This document shows positions 27,411 through 36,372 of a DNA stretch of 64,000 nucleotides, piece by piece. The number at the start of each line of letters is the position of its first letter. The first letter of the stretch is position 1. A program made the position numbers and the translations under genes. The notes beneath the pieces are model-generated. The model made no database searches, was not told where the DNA came from, and saw only the letters and a list, made by a program, of their open reading frames with translations. Origin of the DNA: MPNP01 sp026709725 (lineage in GTDB: Bacteria; Pseudomonadota; Alphaproteobacteria; Rhodobacterales; Rhodobacteraceae); contig OZ241384.1 in the NCBI GenBank assembly GCA_965200805.1, positions 930,001 through 994,000 on the forward strand, given 5' to 3'.

Positions 27411-28655
27411 GTGTTCAGACAGGCGGAGCTCGAACACTTCATCCGACAGGGCGAGAAGACTCTCCCCCCGGTCTTCACCGGTCGGGATGCCATTCTCGAG
27501 GATCTCCTTGAGGTTGCATCCGAATCCTGGGAGATCGCCAACCACCAGCTCCCCGGTGCCACCCGCATCCTCCAGGGCGCCCCCGGCGCCGGCAAGAGCG
27601 CCATCCTCGCCACCCTGCAGGCCCGCGCCCTGTCATCATCCCGGACACCCAGCCCCCGCGTCCTCATCCTCGGCTCCGGCACCATCACCGGCCCCGCCGA
27701 CATCCTCTTCCCGCTGGCCCGGCTGGTCAACCCCGAGGCCGCCCCCGCCTTCCTCGCCCGCTGCAGCCGGACCCGCACCCTCGAAGGCTCTGCCCGCCTG
27801 ATGGGCACGGGCGCCGCCGGCCGCATCGAGACCACCCGCACCCATGCCGGGCCCGAATCCACCCTCGCGGCCTTCCGGGACCGGGCCCGGGAGCTGCCCC
27901 CCGGCGCCGGCATCACCGCCCCCCTCATCATCGCCATCGATGAGGCCCAGCGCTTCGGGCGTGATCCCGAGGATCCCCTGGCCAAACTCTTCCGGTCCCT
28001 CCATGACAGCAATGTCGCCCTCCCTCTCACCCTCGTCCTCGCCGGGCTGAGCGAGACCGCCGACCGGGCGGCCGCCATGGGTCTCACCCGCGGCCTCACC
28101 CGCCACCCGGTGGGAGCCCTGCCCGAAGAGGATGTCGCCGCCCTCATGCCGGCCTGGTGCGTCCATTTCGGCCTGGACCCCCGGGGACATGACGAGAGGC
28201 TCCTGCGCCTCGCCGCCCCCTGCGAGGGCTGGCCCCGCCATCTCCGCTTCGCCCTGCAGGCCCTGGGGCGGGCGGCCCTGGGGGCTGAAGGCGATCCCGC
28301 CCGTGTGGACTGGGCGGAGATCGAGGATGAGGCGGCGGCGCGGCGCACCCGCTACCATCAGGACCAGCAGTCGCCGGCGATGCGGACATCCCGTTCCCTG
28401 GTGGCCGCGGTGCTGCGGGAGCTGGCGCCCGGTGCCCGGCGGGCTGATGTGATTGACAGCATCGACCGGCATGCCGGTGCGCGGCCCGGTCGGGGCCGGT
28501 GCCTGCCCCGGGCGATGGATGCAGAGGAGATGACCGACCATCTCATCCACCAGGGGGCACTGCAGGAGATGCCGGACGGGACGGTCACCACACCGATCCC
28601 CTCCTTCCGGACCCATCTCATGGCTGCGGGGCGGCCTGGGGGTGGGGCCATCTGA
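27411..28655 (+). CDS. Very GC-rich AAA+ ATP-binding protein
   Basis: A 414-residue protein with Walker A GAPGAGKSA (56-64), Walker B LIIAIDEAQRF (172-182) and a C-terminal region that may be a winged helix (about 325-400). GTG start with AGGAGAGG nine bases ahead. The fold looks like a TniB/ExeA-type or STAND-related ATPase, but I do not recognise a named family. Its third-position GC is far higher than in hspQ or the kinase on either side, and GC-rich low-complexity sequence like it recurs at 34760-36240. It is probably acquired. Function unknown. Confidence 0.75.
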   Translation: MFRQAELEHFIRQGEKTLPPVFTGRDAILEDLLEVASESWEIANHQLPGATRILQGAPGAGKSAILATLQARALSSSRTPSPRVLILGSGTITGPADILFPLARLVNPEAAPAFLARCSRTRTLEGSARLMGTGAAGRIETTRTHAGPESTLAAFRDRARELPPGAGITAPLIIAIDEAQRFGRDPEDPLAKLFRSLHDSNVALPLTLVLAGLSETADRAAAMGLTRGLTRHPVGALPEEDVAALMPAWCVHFGLDPRGHDERLLRLAAPCEGWPRHLRFALQALGRAALGAEGDPARVDWAEIEDEAAARRTRYHQDQQSPAMRTSRSLVAAVLRELAPGARRADVIDSIDRHAGARPGRGRCLPRAMDAEEMTDHLIHQGALQEMPDGTVTTPIPSFRTHLMAAGRPGGGAI

Positions 28656-28866
28656 GGACAGGAGCCAATTCCGGAAATGTGGCACATGACCCGCATCCCG
28701 CTTGATACCGATCTTGATCCAGGCGTCCGGGCTCCCCTGACAGCTGAACATGCAAACTGTATCTCATGTCCATGAGAGCATATATTGATGGGCAAACCCT
28801 AGACCCTGAATGTGAACTCGGGTATGAAGGTCTGGAGAGAGTTTCCTGTTATTTGAGTTAGGCGTT

Positions 28867-29232
28867 ATGACGAAGACGATAGGTAATGACGATCAGCGAG
28901 TGAAACAGATTTTTACCTCGGCAAAGTACGGTCTTGGCCAGGTTGTCAAACATCGCTGGAATCCGTTCCGGGGCGTGATCTTTGATATTGATCCTGAATT
29001 CTCGAACACTGAGGAATTCTGGCTGTCGATGCCGGAACAGATCAGACCCAAAAAAGAACAACCCTACTATTCGCTCTTTGCCGAGAATGAAGAGGGATAC
29101 TACATCGCCTATGTGTCAGAACAAAATCTCGAGCTTGACATGACTGGAATACCCGTCGACCACCCCGACATCAGCAGCATCTTCGGAGCCCACGAGAACG
29201 GTCAATACAAGGTCGAATTGAGTTTCAACTGA
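28867..29232 (+). CDS. hspQ: Heat shock protein HspQ (YccV-like)
   Basis: A 121-residue protein of the HspQ/YccV family: AKYGLGQVVKHRWNPFRGVI, then IDPEFSNTEEFW and KEQPYYSLFAENEEGYYIAYVSEQNL, the classic hemimethylated-DNA-binding-like domain. In enterobacteria HspQ modulates Lon and hemimethylated oriC. Stand-alone gene; no clear partner. The family call is firm; the role in this organism is inferred. Confidence 0.93.
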   Translation: MTKTIGNDDQRVKQIFTSAKYGLGQVVKHRWNPFRGVIFDIDPEFSNTEEFWLSMPEQIRPKKEQPYYSLFAENEEGYYIAYVSEQNLELDMTGIPVDHPDISSIFGAHENGQYKVELSFN

Positions 29233-29437
29233 CAGGTTCCGCCTGCCTCAAACCTGTGTCAGGGGACCGCTCATCTCCTGCATTGATATCTGCAACCCGG
29301 ATTCGTTTTCTGCACCGGGACACCGGGGCGTCCCTGATTGAGCGGCAGCAAAACAGATTCGCCGTAAAACCATGTGACAAGCAGCGCGTGGTTGAGGTAT
29401 AGTCAAATCGGAGATACATTCTGACAGGGAGGGTGGC

Positions 29438-29938
29438 ATGACAGAGAAACTGCCGACATTTGAGCTTGAATGGGTCTTTCCTTTCCCACGACACCTGATC
29501 TGGGATGCCTGGACTCGTGATGACATCCTGTCCCAGTGGTATGGTCCTGGCGTCGAGACAATCACACACAAGCTGGAGGTCTCGGAGGGCGGAGAATGGC
29601 TGCTGGAATTCCGCTTCGGCCCACAATCAAATTACCAGCGGGCGACCTACACCATCGTGAAGAAACCGGACCGAATCGAGTTCATCCTGGCCTCGTCGGA
29701 TGATGAGTGGAACGTGATCGCCAACCCGATGATGCCGAACTGGCCTCGTCAGATGATGACTGTGGTTGAACTTGAGGAGGTTGATGCAGGGACCAAGATG
29801 CGACTGATCTGGACACCCCATGAAGCCACTGATGCTGAGTTGAACGCATTCAAGGCCGTCATGGACCAGGTGGGGGGCAACTGGCAGACCGGTATGAAGA
29901 AAATGGAGGAGATCCTGTCCAAACAATGGAAAGCGTAA
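29438..29938 (+). CDS. SRPBCC (AHSA1) family protein
   Basis: A 166-residue START-like protein of the AHSA1 group: FPFPRHLIWDAWTRDDILSQWYGP at the N-terminus, the typical mid-strand GGEWLLEFRF, and a C-terminal helix VGGNWQTGMKKMEEIL. Such folds bind hydrophobic ligands; some activate Hsp90. A strong GGGAGG ribosome site precedes the ATG. Ligand unknown. Confidence 0.88.
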   Translation: MTEKLPTFELEWVFPFPRHLIWDAWTRDDILSQWYGPGVETITHKLEVSEGGEWLLEFRFGPQSNYQRATYTIVKKPDRIEFILASSDDEWNVIANPMMPNWPRQMMTVVELEEVDAGTKMRLIWTPHEATDAELNAFKAVMDQVGGNWQTGMKKMEEILSKQWKA

Positions 29939-30020
29939 CCCCGATGCCGTGCCAGCCTTGCAGTGATCTGCCACATATGACGGTTGCAAACTTCCGACTT
30001 CGGGATCATTGATCCCTGTC

Positions 30021-30383
30021 ATGCGTATTTATGACCTGTCAGCATACCGCAAGACACGCACTGCCAAGCCCAAAACCGCTGCCAAAGGCCTCGTTCGTTT
30101 CAGCAGGATTGAACTCAGGATTATCATGGCAGTCTATTCGCGCAACATCGCAGCGGGAACATGGCGCGATTACGGACTCTCATGTCTTTCTGACCGGGCA
30201 GTATTTTCTGTCTACCGCAACAGTGCAGGCCGCCCTCTCTATCTCATCGAAAAGCTGATTGGTTATCGCGGTGCATGTCGCTACCGCATCAGGAACCACA
30301 CCGGCGAGATTATCAAGCGAGGAGAAAACCTTGCCCGGCTCGTTGAGGGACTTGGGCAGAGCAGCATGTATCTTGTGAGTTGA
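30021..30383 (+). CDS. DUF2794 protein
   Basis: A 120-residue protein matching the alphaproteobacterial DUF2794 pattern: FSRIELRIIMAVYSRNIAAGTWRDYGLS, AVFSVYRN and PLYLIEKL, then GEIIKRGENLARLVEGL. Function is unknown but it is conserved in the class. ATG 30021 is preferred over the TTG at 30009. It converges on asd, whose stop lies nine bases beyond. Confidence 0.85.
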   Translation: MRIYDLSAYRKTRTAKPKTAAKGLVRFSRIELRIIMAVYSRNIAAGTWRDYGLSCLSDRAVFSVYRNSAGRPLYLIEKLIGYRGACRYRIRNHTGEIIKRGENLARLVEGLGQSSMYLVS

Positions 30384-30391
30384 GCGTCACC

Positions 30392-31414
30392 TCAATCCGC
30401 TTTCAGAACTTCCCTGGCAAGCAGTCCGGCAATCTGTACGGCATTGAGTGCTGCACCTTTGCGCAGATTATCAGCAACACACCAGAAACTCAGACCATTC
30501 TCCACTGACCTGTCTTCCCGAATCCGGCTGACATGAACCCGGTTGTCCCCCGCACAGTCCAACGGTGTCGTATATCCGTGATCCCGTCGTTCGTCATTGA
30601 CATGGACTCCCGGTGCCGCGGCCAGCAATCTCCTTGCCTTGTCTGCAGGAAGAGGGTCTGCCATTTCCACTGTAATCGCTTCCCCGTGTCCCACCAGCAC
30701 CGGCACACGCACACAGGTTGCAGAAACCCGAATATCCTTATCGAGGATTTTCCTGGTCTCCTCGACCATTTTCCATTCTTCCCGGGTTGAGCCATCCTCC
30801 ATGAAACTGTCGATATGTGGAATCACATTGAATGCAATCTGACATGGATAGATTGCAGCCTCAACAGAACCCGAACCGTTCGCAATGGATGCAGTCTGCT
30901 CACGAAGCTCATCCATTGCAGCTCTCCCCGACCCCGACACAGACTGATACGTTGATACGATCACACGATGAATGCCTGCGTGGTCATACAGCGGCTTGAG
31001 CGCCACGACCATCTGGGCGGTGGAACAATTTGGGTTGGCGATAATCCTCCGACCGAAACTCATGGCAATATCCCTAGGATTCACTTCGGGAACAACCAGA
31101 GGGACATCCGGATCATAGCGATAGAGAGAAGAATTATCGATCACGAAACAGCCGGCCGCTGCGGCCTGCGGTGCATAGATCTTGGTGGCCGTTGACCCAA
31201 TCGCAAAGAGAGCGAGATCATTGTGGCTGAAGTCATGTCCGGTGATATCCGTCACCTCATGCTGTACGCCTTTGAACGTCAATTGCTTGCCAGCCGAACG
31301 CTCTGAAGCCAGCAAGTGAAGGGTGCTGACCGGAAAATCCATCTCCTCAAGACAAACAAGCATCTGTCTGCCCACATTGCCAGTGGCTCCGGCGATTGCT
31401 ACTCTGTATCCCAT
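30392..31414 (-). CDS. asd: Aspartate-semialdehyde dehydrogenase
   Basis: Asd reduces aspartyl phosphate to the semialdehyde for lysine, threonine and methionine synthesis. The 340-residue protein has the NADP motif AGATGNVGRQM (residues 8-18), catalytic Cys130 (NPNCSTAQ) and the substrate segment CVRVPVLVGHGEA. In many Alphaproteobacteria asd ends a leuC-leuD-leuB-asd run; here leuB lies 12 kb away on the same strand. Single gene now, convergent with DUF2794. Confidence 0.95.
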   Translation of the reverse strand: MGYRVAIAGATGNVGRQMLVCLEEMDFPVSTLHLLASERSAGKQLTFKGVQHEVTDITGHDFSHNDLALFAIGSTATKIYAPQAAAAGCFVIDNSSLYRYDPDVPLVVPEVNPRDIAMSFGRRIIANPNCSTAQMVVALKPLYDHAGIHRVIVSTYQSVSGSGRAAMDELREQTASIANGSGSVEAAIYPCQIAFNVIPHIDSFMEDGSTREEWKMVEETRKILDKDIRVSATCVRVPVLVGHGEAITVEMADPLPADKARRLLAAAPGVHVNDERRDHGYTTPLDCAGDNRVHVSRIREDRSVENGLSFWCVADNLRKGAALNAVQIAGLLAREVLKAD

Positions 31415-31573
31415 AATTCCAATCCCAAACCCGAACAGCCCGCCTATGTCGCAAAGGCAGTCCGGTCAACCTGTCGTGCGCGCCTCAATGCAGGAAGCCT
31501 GTACAGATCTGGATGAATGGCCACTCATGGGTCTTCGCCGTTCATATGTGACCGGGCTGCCGTTCTTTGCTTC

Positions 31574-32620
31574 TCACCGCTGGCAGGGTCTCGTGACAAT
31601 GCCGAGCATATCACCCCTCTCAACTTTGCCACGATTTGTATGGGCGAGGACAAAACCATCATGTGGACAAATGATGTCCACGCCTCGCAGTCCCGGTTCA
31701 TCAAAGCGAAAAAGCGTGCCCGCCCTCTGGCCCCTCCTGACGGTGGCACCAGCGTGCAGGGCCCGGTCGAACAGTCCGGCATGCGGTGCCGTAAGAATGT
31801 CATCAAATCCGCTGATCTCGATTACCGTTTCGGGCTGGCAACCAAAGGGGTCGGCCGGTTCAGGACAGATCCCCGCGGCAGCAAGACAATTCAGAATTCC
31901 GGCCTCCGCCTTCTGAACCATGCCGGGATCGCAGCCACCACCTCCACCAAGCTCAGCCGCAATCATCGGAACTCCGGCTCGCTCCGCTGCCGAATTGAGC
32001 GACCGGGCATCATTATTCTCATTCAGAAGCCAAAGAACCGGCAGGCCGAAGGCCTGTGCCAGATCCATCCCGGCGGTATAGAGAGAGTCATCCCGTGTTC
32101 GCGTGAGGAGCGTACACGCTGCAAAGACCGATGCTGTGCCACCGGCGTGCAGATCCAGCACAACGCTACAGCGGGGGAGGATGACACGCTCGATATAATC
32201 AGCGAGCATTTCACTTGGACTGCCAGTGGCATGACCGGGGAAAACACGATTCATGTTCATGCCATCAAGCGGTGATGTTCGCGAGCACGCCTTTACAGCA
32301 GGCATGTTCAAACACGGTATGGCAATGACCGTCCCCGTCATCCGGGCAGGATCAAGCTGATTTACAGCCCGCAAAATGGCAACGGGTCCCTCAAACTCAT
32401 CACCATGGGATCCGCCGACCAGCAGGGCGGTCGGGGATGTTCCCCGACCGATCACAGTGACCGGCACCAGATGCACACCCAGCGGATTGCTGTTGTCAGA
32501 CCATCGGATAGCCAGATCGCCGTGCCGATGACCCGAACCTGTCGGATCAATTGTTGATCTGACATATTCTGTCGAGAATTTATCCACTCCGTCACCCTCC
32601 CTCCGATTTCCCAAAAGCAT
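31574..32620 (-). CDS. Succinylglutamate desuccinylase/aspartoacylase family, DoeB-like
   Basis: A 348-residue zinc deacylase of the M14-like aspartoacylase family. The zinc site GGSHGDEFEG gives His72 and Glu75, and LDLHAGG holds the third His. The C-terminal part (about 255-345) with a barrel-like repeat is as in DoeB, the N-acetyl-diaminobutyrate deacetylase of ectoine breakdown. No doeA or other ectoine genes are nearby, so the substrate is open. Monocistronic, behind asd on the same strand. Confidence 0.83.
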   Translation of the reverse strand: MLLGNRREGDGVDKFSTEYVRSTIDPTGSGHRHGDLAIRWSDNSNPLGVHLVPVTVIGRGTSPTALLVGGSHGDEFEGPVAILRAVNQLDPARMTGTVIAIPCLNMPAVKACSRTSPLDGMNMNRVFPGHATGSPSEMLADYIERVILPRCSVVLDLHAGGTASVFAACTLLTRTRDDSLYTAGMDLAQAFGLPVLWLLNENNDARSLNSAAERAGVPMIAAELGGGGGCDPGMVQKAEAGILNCLAAAGICPEPADPFGCQPETVIEISGFDDILTAPHAGLFDRALHAGATVRRGQRAGTLFRFDEPGLRGVDIICPHDGFVLAHTNRGKVERGDMLGIVTRPCQR

Positions 32621-32712
32621 ACATCAAAATCATGTGCAGTGTGCGAGCGGTCCCCAAGATGTCCCGGTTGTTTTATCCGACAGAATCCAATAGTGCAGGA
32701 TGCACAATACCC

Positions 32713-32788
<76 letters not shown>

Positions 32789-32906
32789 GACTCCGGCACA
32801 CGGACTCGAGTCGGCCTGCGACCGGCCAGGTGGCGAATCATCCGCCGAATTGCTTTGGCAGAAAACTCGATCTGCAGCAGGGGAATCTCAGGGCATTGCC
32901 CTTGAT

Positions 32907-33284
32907 ATGACCTTCGGACAGGCCCAGAAAACCATCTTGTCGTGGCTGCCACTCCTGAAATATTCAGAAGCCGAAATAAAAATTTTCGGCTGCTCTGTGA
33001 ATTCAGCCACAAAAGTGGCAGTCGGGAGTCACCCGCGCCCTGACCCGATTTTCCGCGTCCGGTCTGATTGAGCGTCGCCAGGGATTGAACGGTTTTGTCG
33101 GACGCTGTGCCGATGGGGCCATTCACGGGATCAGCCTCGGTCCGGTGCTGGCCCATTTCAGCGGGATCACCGCAATCATTGAGGCGCATCACGAGCAGAC
33201 GCGCAGCGCCTCGTCCGGGAATCGCGGCGGGAGCTCTTGACGTTACGCCGCATACTGGTGTTGATGCCACCGGTCCATATCTGA
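32907..33284 (+). pseudogene. RepC-like plasmid replication initiator relic
   Basis: Three frames joined by shifts show the order of the RepC winged-helix region. First TILSWLPLLKYSEAEIKIFG, then SGVTRALTRFSASGLIERR followed by QGLNGFVGRCADGAIHGISL and GPVLAHF, and last RRELLTLRRILVLM after a further shift. RepC proteins read 'TLRRHLAALVEAGLI.RRDSPNGKRYA...GFDLSPL' and 'RRE.TLLRR' in the same order. RepC starts replication of repABC plasmids. No repA or repB remains. Similarity is judged by eye from short stretches, so the call is tentative. Confidence 0.42.
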
Positions 33285-33579
33285 CCACCACCATCGACAT
33301 CCAGATGGTCCTGAAACGGATCACGGCCGCCCCACTTGGCACCGTTACCAACTGGACAGAAATGCACACAGCCGTCTCAACCTTTGCAACCCTGCTCAAG
33401 GCGACAGGGAATCTGTTCGGATTCACCCAAAATGCGCTTGAAACCGGGTCCCCTGAGAGCGGACGGACGGACGATTTGTCCGGCGGGTCGGATAAAATGT
33501 CCGACCTTGAGTTAAAACGTGGAAGGGTAAGGGAATATAGCAACGTGGAAAAATACGCAGGTGACGCCATTCCACGGTT

Positions 33580-34088
33580 TCACGCGGTTTCGTTGAGAGC
33601 GAAGTATCTGGCCAGTGTCTCCATGTGTTGTTTCTCTTCTGCCTTCGAGACACAGGGGCGCGGCATCCTGAATGTCTTGAAACCCGCTTCCTGAAGTGCT
33701 GGGGCCACCGCGTTCTCAGCTTTCTTGAAAACAAAACCATGACTGGAAGAGGTTCACCCAACATTTGCAGTCTTTGGACAAGCGACGGAACAGCCCTCTG
33801 GATTTCCTGTCTTGAAAGTTCACTGGCACGGCGGGTTGGCCTTCTGACACCATCTCTGAAGTCAAAACCCCGAGAAAAGGCGAACTCATCCTCCCGTCCA
33901 TCAGGAAGCTCTGTCAAAAGACCGTGATCGCGCAACCGTCGCCAGAATCGTTTGCCAGGCCGGCCCTGATTATCGTGCTGGAGTTTGACTGAAATCGGCG
34001 CGGGATTGATGCCGACAAGCACAGCCCGAAGCCCGGGTCGCAAAAGTTCCTTGAGGGTGGCTTCATTCTGGGCCGGCATCACCGTCAT
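33580..34088 (-). pseudogene. mug: Mismatch-specific uracil-DNA glycosylase Mug, frameshifted
   Basis: The N-terminal frame carries LRPGLRAVLVGINPAPISV, KRFWRRLRDHGLLTELPDG and RRASELSRQEIQRAVPSL, the Mug/TDG order with the GINP active-site loop. After LPVMVLF, near 33730-33742, the family sequence continues in another frame (FKKAENAVAPALQEAGF, PRPCVSKAEEK) to a stop at 33580. Left unrepaired, the frame reads unrelated sequence to 33423. The GINP loop is followed by an unusual QHDNQ in place of the expected aromatic pair. Mug removes U and ethenocytosine from mismatches; this copy is probably dead. Confidence 0.72.
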
Positions 34089-34148
34089 CTCCGCATGTGT
34101 GCGATGGCGCATGACCGGCCAACTGCGGATGCGTACAAAAGCCGACCG

Positions 34149-34379
34149 TCAGGGAGTTGTCAAGAAGCCAAAAATGGTCAGGCTGACACTGACGATCATC
34201 GCTAGGATCAGCCGCGTCTCACGTGTCGCCATATCGGCGTGCAGCCTCTCGAACGCGGCATTGTTGCGCTCCAGCGATGCCGGCAGATCGGATTTCATCG
34301 TCTCCATCCGTTCCTCCTGCACTTTCAACTCACCTCTCAACGCGGCGATGGCCAGCGCATTGTCCCGCTCGTCGCGCAT
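34149..34379 (-). CDS. Small coiled-coil, C-terminally membrane-anchored protein
   Basis: A 76-residue protein: a charged helical region (residues 1-52, EMRDERDN-like heptads such as ELKVQEERMETMKSDLPAS) followed by one hydrophobic helix LILAMIVSVSLTIFGFL near the C-terminus. This build recurs in small holin-associated or DUF1640-like proteins. A weak AAGGA lies ahead of the ATG. No named family is recognised. It sits in the accessory region between a mug pseudogene and GC-rich repeats. Confidence 0.5.
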   Translation of the reverse strand: MRDERDNALAIAALRGELKVQEERMETMKSDLPASLERNNAAFERLHADMATRETRLILAMIVSVSLTIFGFLTTP

Positions 34380-34760
34380 GGCGTCGCATTCATCCTTTGG
34401 CGCGTGCCGGTCAAATACTCATGCTGTCCGGCCGCTCTCCGCATCAGCACCCCGGTCCCCTGATGACACTCGGGCCGTGATGACAGGCCGGACCAGCTGT
34501 TTGCAGGGCTCCGGCCATCATCGCAGAGGGCAAGGCTGCCCCCCCCCCGACTCACAGGCCTTGATCCTGTGGAGATTCTCAATGGCCTTGATGAATGGTC
34601 GGGTGCTGTCAGTGAAACCGGTTCCCTGCATGCCGTGACACGGGCGTTCTCACAGCACATGCCACTGGCCTGTGCCGGAGCCGTCGCTGCCTATCCTGCA
34701 GACCTGTCACTACCCAGGACCGGGCCATGAATCTCCTGCAGCCTGTCTGTCAATTCTGAG

Positions 34761-35590
34761 GGGCGTGATCCCCCACGGCGGACCCGGAACTCTGCACGTC
34801 CCTGATAACAGGTGATCCGCCAACATCGCCCCGGGCCCGCATCACACCGGGCCCCGATCAGCGATCCGGCGATGCATCGGCCCCCTGTCCCGAATGCCTC
34901 GCGGCGGCACCGATCCATGCCGCCTCCCGGGCGATGAATCCACCCCCCTTGCATGGTCAGGTCATCGGGCACGGCGAAGTCCCCGGGCCCGTGACCGGGA
35001 ACAGGGTCGAGCGCCCCAAGACAGCACCCCGCCCCCGGAGGACGGCACGGGGAGCCCTCCCGGACGCACCCGCACTCCGCACCACCCCCCGCCGGGACAG
35101 AAGAGGTCGCCGCCCCGGGGGAGACCCCACCGCCAGGGCGACACGCCACCGGCCCCCGATCATGACGCCCCGGCACCGGCCCTCTCGAGGCGACTCCGGG
35201 GCCCTCATGCAGGAGACGGAGATCACCCGTGATCTCAAGACACTGTTCAGGGCGGATCCCCCCATCGGCATCGGATCCCCCCATCGGCATCGGAGCCCCA
35301 TCGGCATCCAATCCACCGGGCCGGGATCGCCCGCCGCGATGCCGTGGGCCGGATGGCCTGCCTGATCCCCGTCCATCAGGGTGAGGGCGGACAGTCGGGG
35401 CCCTGGATGACCCGTCCCCGTCCATCGGGCCCACCCCCTCCGGCATGACGGCACACGCCGCCGCCGTGCGCCCGCCTCCCGGGGCAGGTCCCCTGCCGCC
35501 ATGGGATGGGGCTGCCATCGGCTGCGACTCCGGGACCGTCGCCTTCCAGCGCTCACGCGACCGTCCCTCCGGCACGGACAGCATGCCCGA
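34761..35590 (+). repeat. Left arm of GC-rich inverted repeat
   Basis: This stretch matches, in opposite orientation, 37135-37910. Shared landmarks in order: GGAACTCTGCACGTCCCTG then ATAACAGGTGATC; CCGATCAGCGAT; CACCGATCCATGCCGCC; CCCTTGCATGGTCAGGTCAT; GAGATCACCCGTGATCTCAA; CCCCTGCCGCCATGGGATGG. Identity is patchy, high in these blocks and low between. A tandem 19-bp unit (GGATCCCCCCATCGGCATC) occupies 35254-35310. The small gene of the right arm is degraded here. Confidence 0.8.
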
Positions 35591-36240
35591 TCCATCATCC
35601 CGATGGCATCCTCACGCTGGCATCCTCCCCCATCCATCATCCCGCTGGCATCCTCACACCGGGACTCCCGGCACCGGGTCCGGCATCCGGGCGCGGCCGC
35701 CACGGCCGCCCCGACATCACCATTCCGGCGCGGGCGGCGATGCCGGCAGGGCCCGGCGCGGGACCCGGAAGGGGAGGCCGCCTGGGGAGACCCCCTCCGG
35801 ATGATGGGCCCCTCCGCCGAATCACCGGGGGCCGGCACGGTGATCGACGCCCTGCGCTCTCTCCTCCGCAGGCCCGCACGCGCGTCCCGGAAGGATGGGG
35901 AGGGCCGTGGGGCCCATGATGCCGTGGGGGCCCCTTCCGGACAGGGTGATGGGGAGCGGAACCGTCGAGGCTGCCGGCAGGACCCTCGCGGGCGTGCGCA
36001 TGACGCGCCCCCCATGGAATGATCCGGGGGACCGGCGTCCCTGCCGTCCGGGCCCTCCTCACGTCGGACCGGTCTGATGCGGCCCGGGCCCGGACGGCCG
36101 CCACCTGGCGAGCGCCCGGGGCTGACCGGTCGGTCAATGACAACGGGCGCCGCCCGGCGCAGGCGGCCCCGGGGGAGGACCGGTGGCGGGCTGGCGGCCG
36201 GATCGGGCCGGGAGCCGGGGCGCGTCGGGAGATGTCATGA
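35591..36240. other. Very GC-rich stretch without a credible gene
   Basis: About 650 bases of extreme GC content with long open frames on both strands, all rich in Arg, Gly, Pro and Ala and with no motif. The frames are an effect of composition. Short repeats occur, for example two copies of a CATCATCCCG[AC]TGGCATCCTCAC block at 35597 and 35637. I see no gene, RNA or terminator here. Confidence 0.6.
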
Positions 36241-36244
36241 AGGG

Positions 36245-36292
36245 TCAGCCATGGGAGAATCGCTCCCGATTTGGGAAAGTCACCTTGACATT
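36245..36292 (+). repeat. Dispersed promoter-associated repeat, copy 1
   Basis: The block TCAGCCATGGGAGAATCGCT (36245-36264) plus CCC, then 16 variable bases, then CTTGACATT (36284-36292) recurs at 38963-39010 with the same 16-base gap and only one mismatch in the first block. The end of the repeat is a perfect -35 box. Confidence 0.75.
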
Positions 36293-36315
36293 GAGAGAAT
36301 ATCTAATATATTCTC
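36285..36315 (+). promoter_or_regulatory. Sigma-70-type promoter with palindromic -10 region
   Basis: TTGACA (36285-36290), 16 bases, TATATT (36307-36312). The -10 box lies inside a perfect inverted repeat GAGAATAT-CTAAT-ATATTCTC (36295-36315), a candidate operator. It faces the NYN gene 50-60 bases downstream. Confidence 0.7.
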
Positions 36316-36372
36316 ACCATCCGCTCCACGGCAGTACGCCTCGCTTCCATCTTCAGTGCAGGATTGGTGATC

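Noticed and set aside
33423..33580. C-terminal extension of the mug frame with a Cys- and Arg-rich tail
   Set aside because: It is out-of-frame translation after the frameshift; the true family end is at 33580.
34957..36015. 352-codon minus-strand frame in the GC-rich region
   Set aside because: Long open frames occur on all strands there because stop codons are rare at such GC; no motif, and repeat arms lie inside it.
35501..36022. 173-codon plus-strand frame
   Set aside because: Same composition effect; no ribosome site or family likeness.
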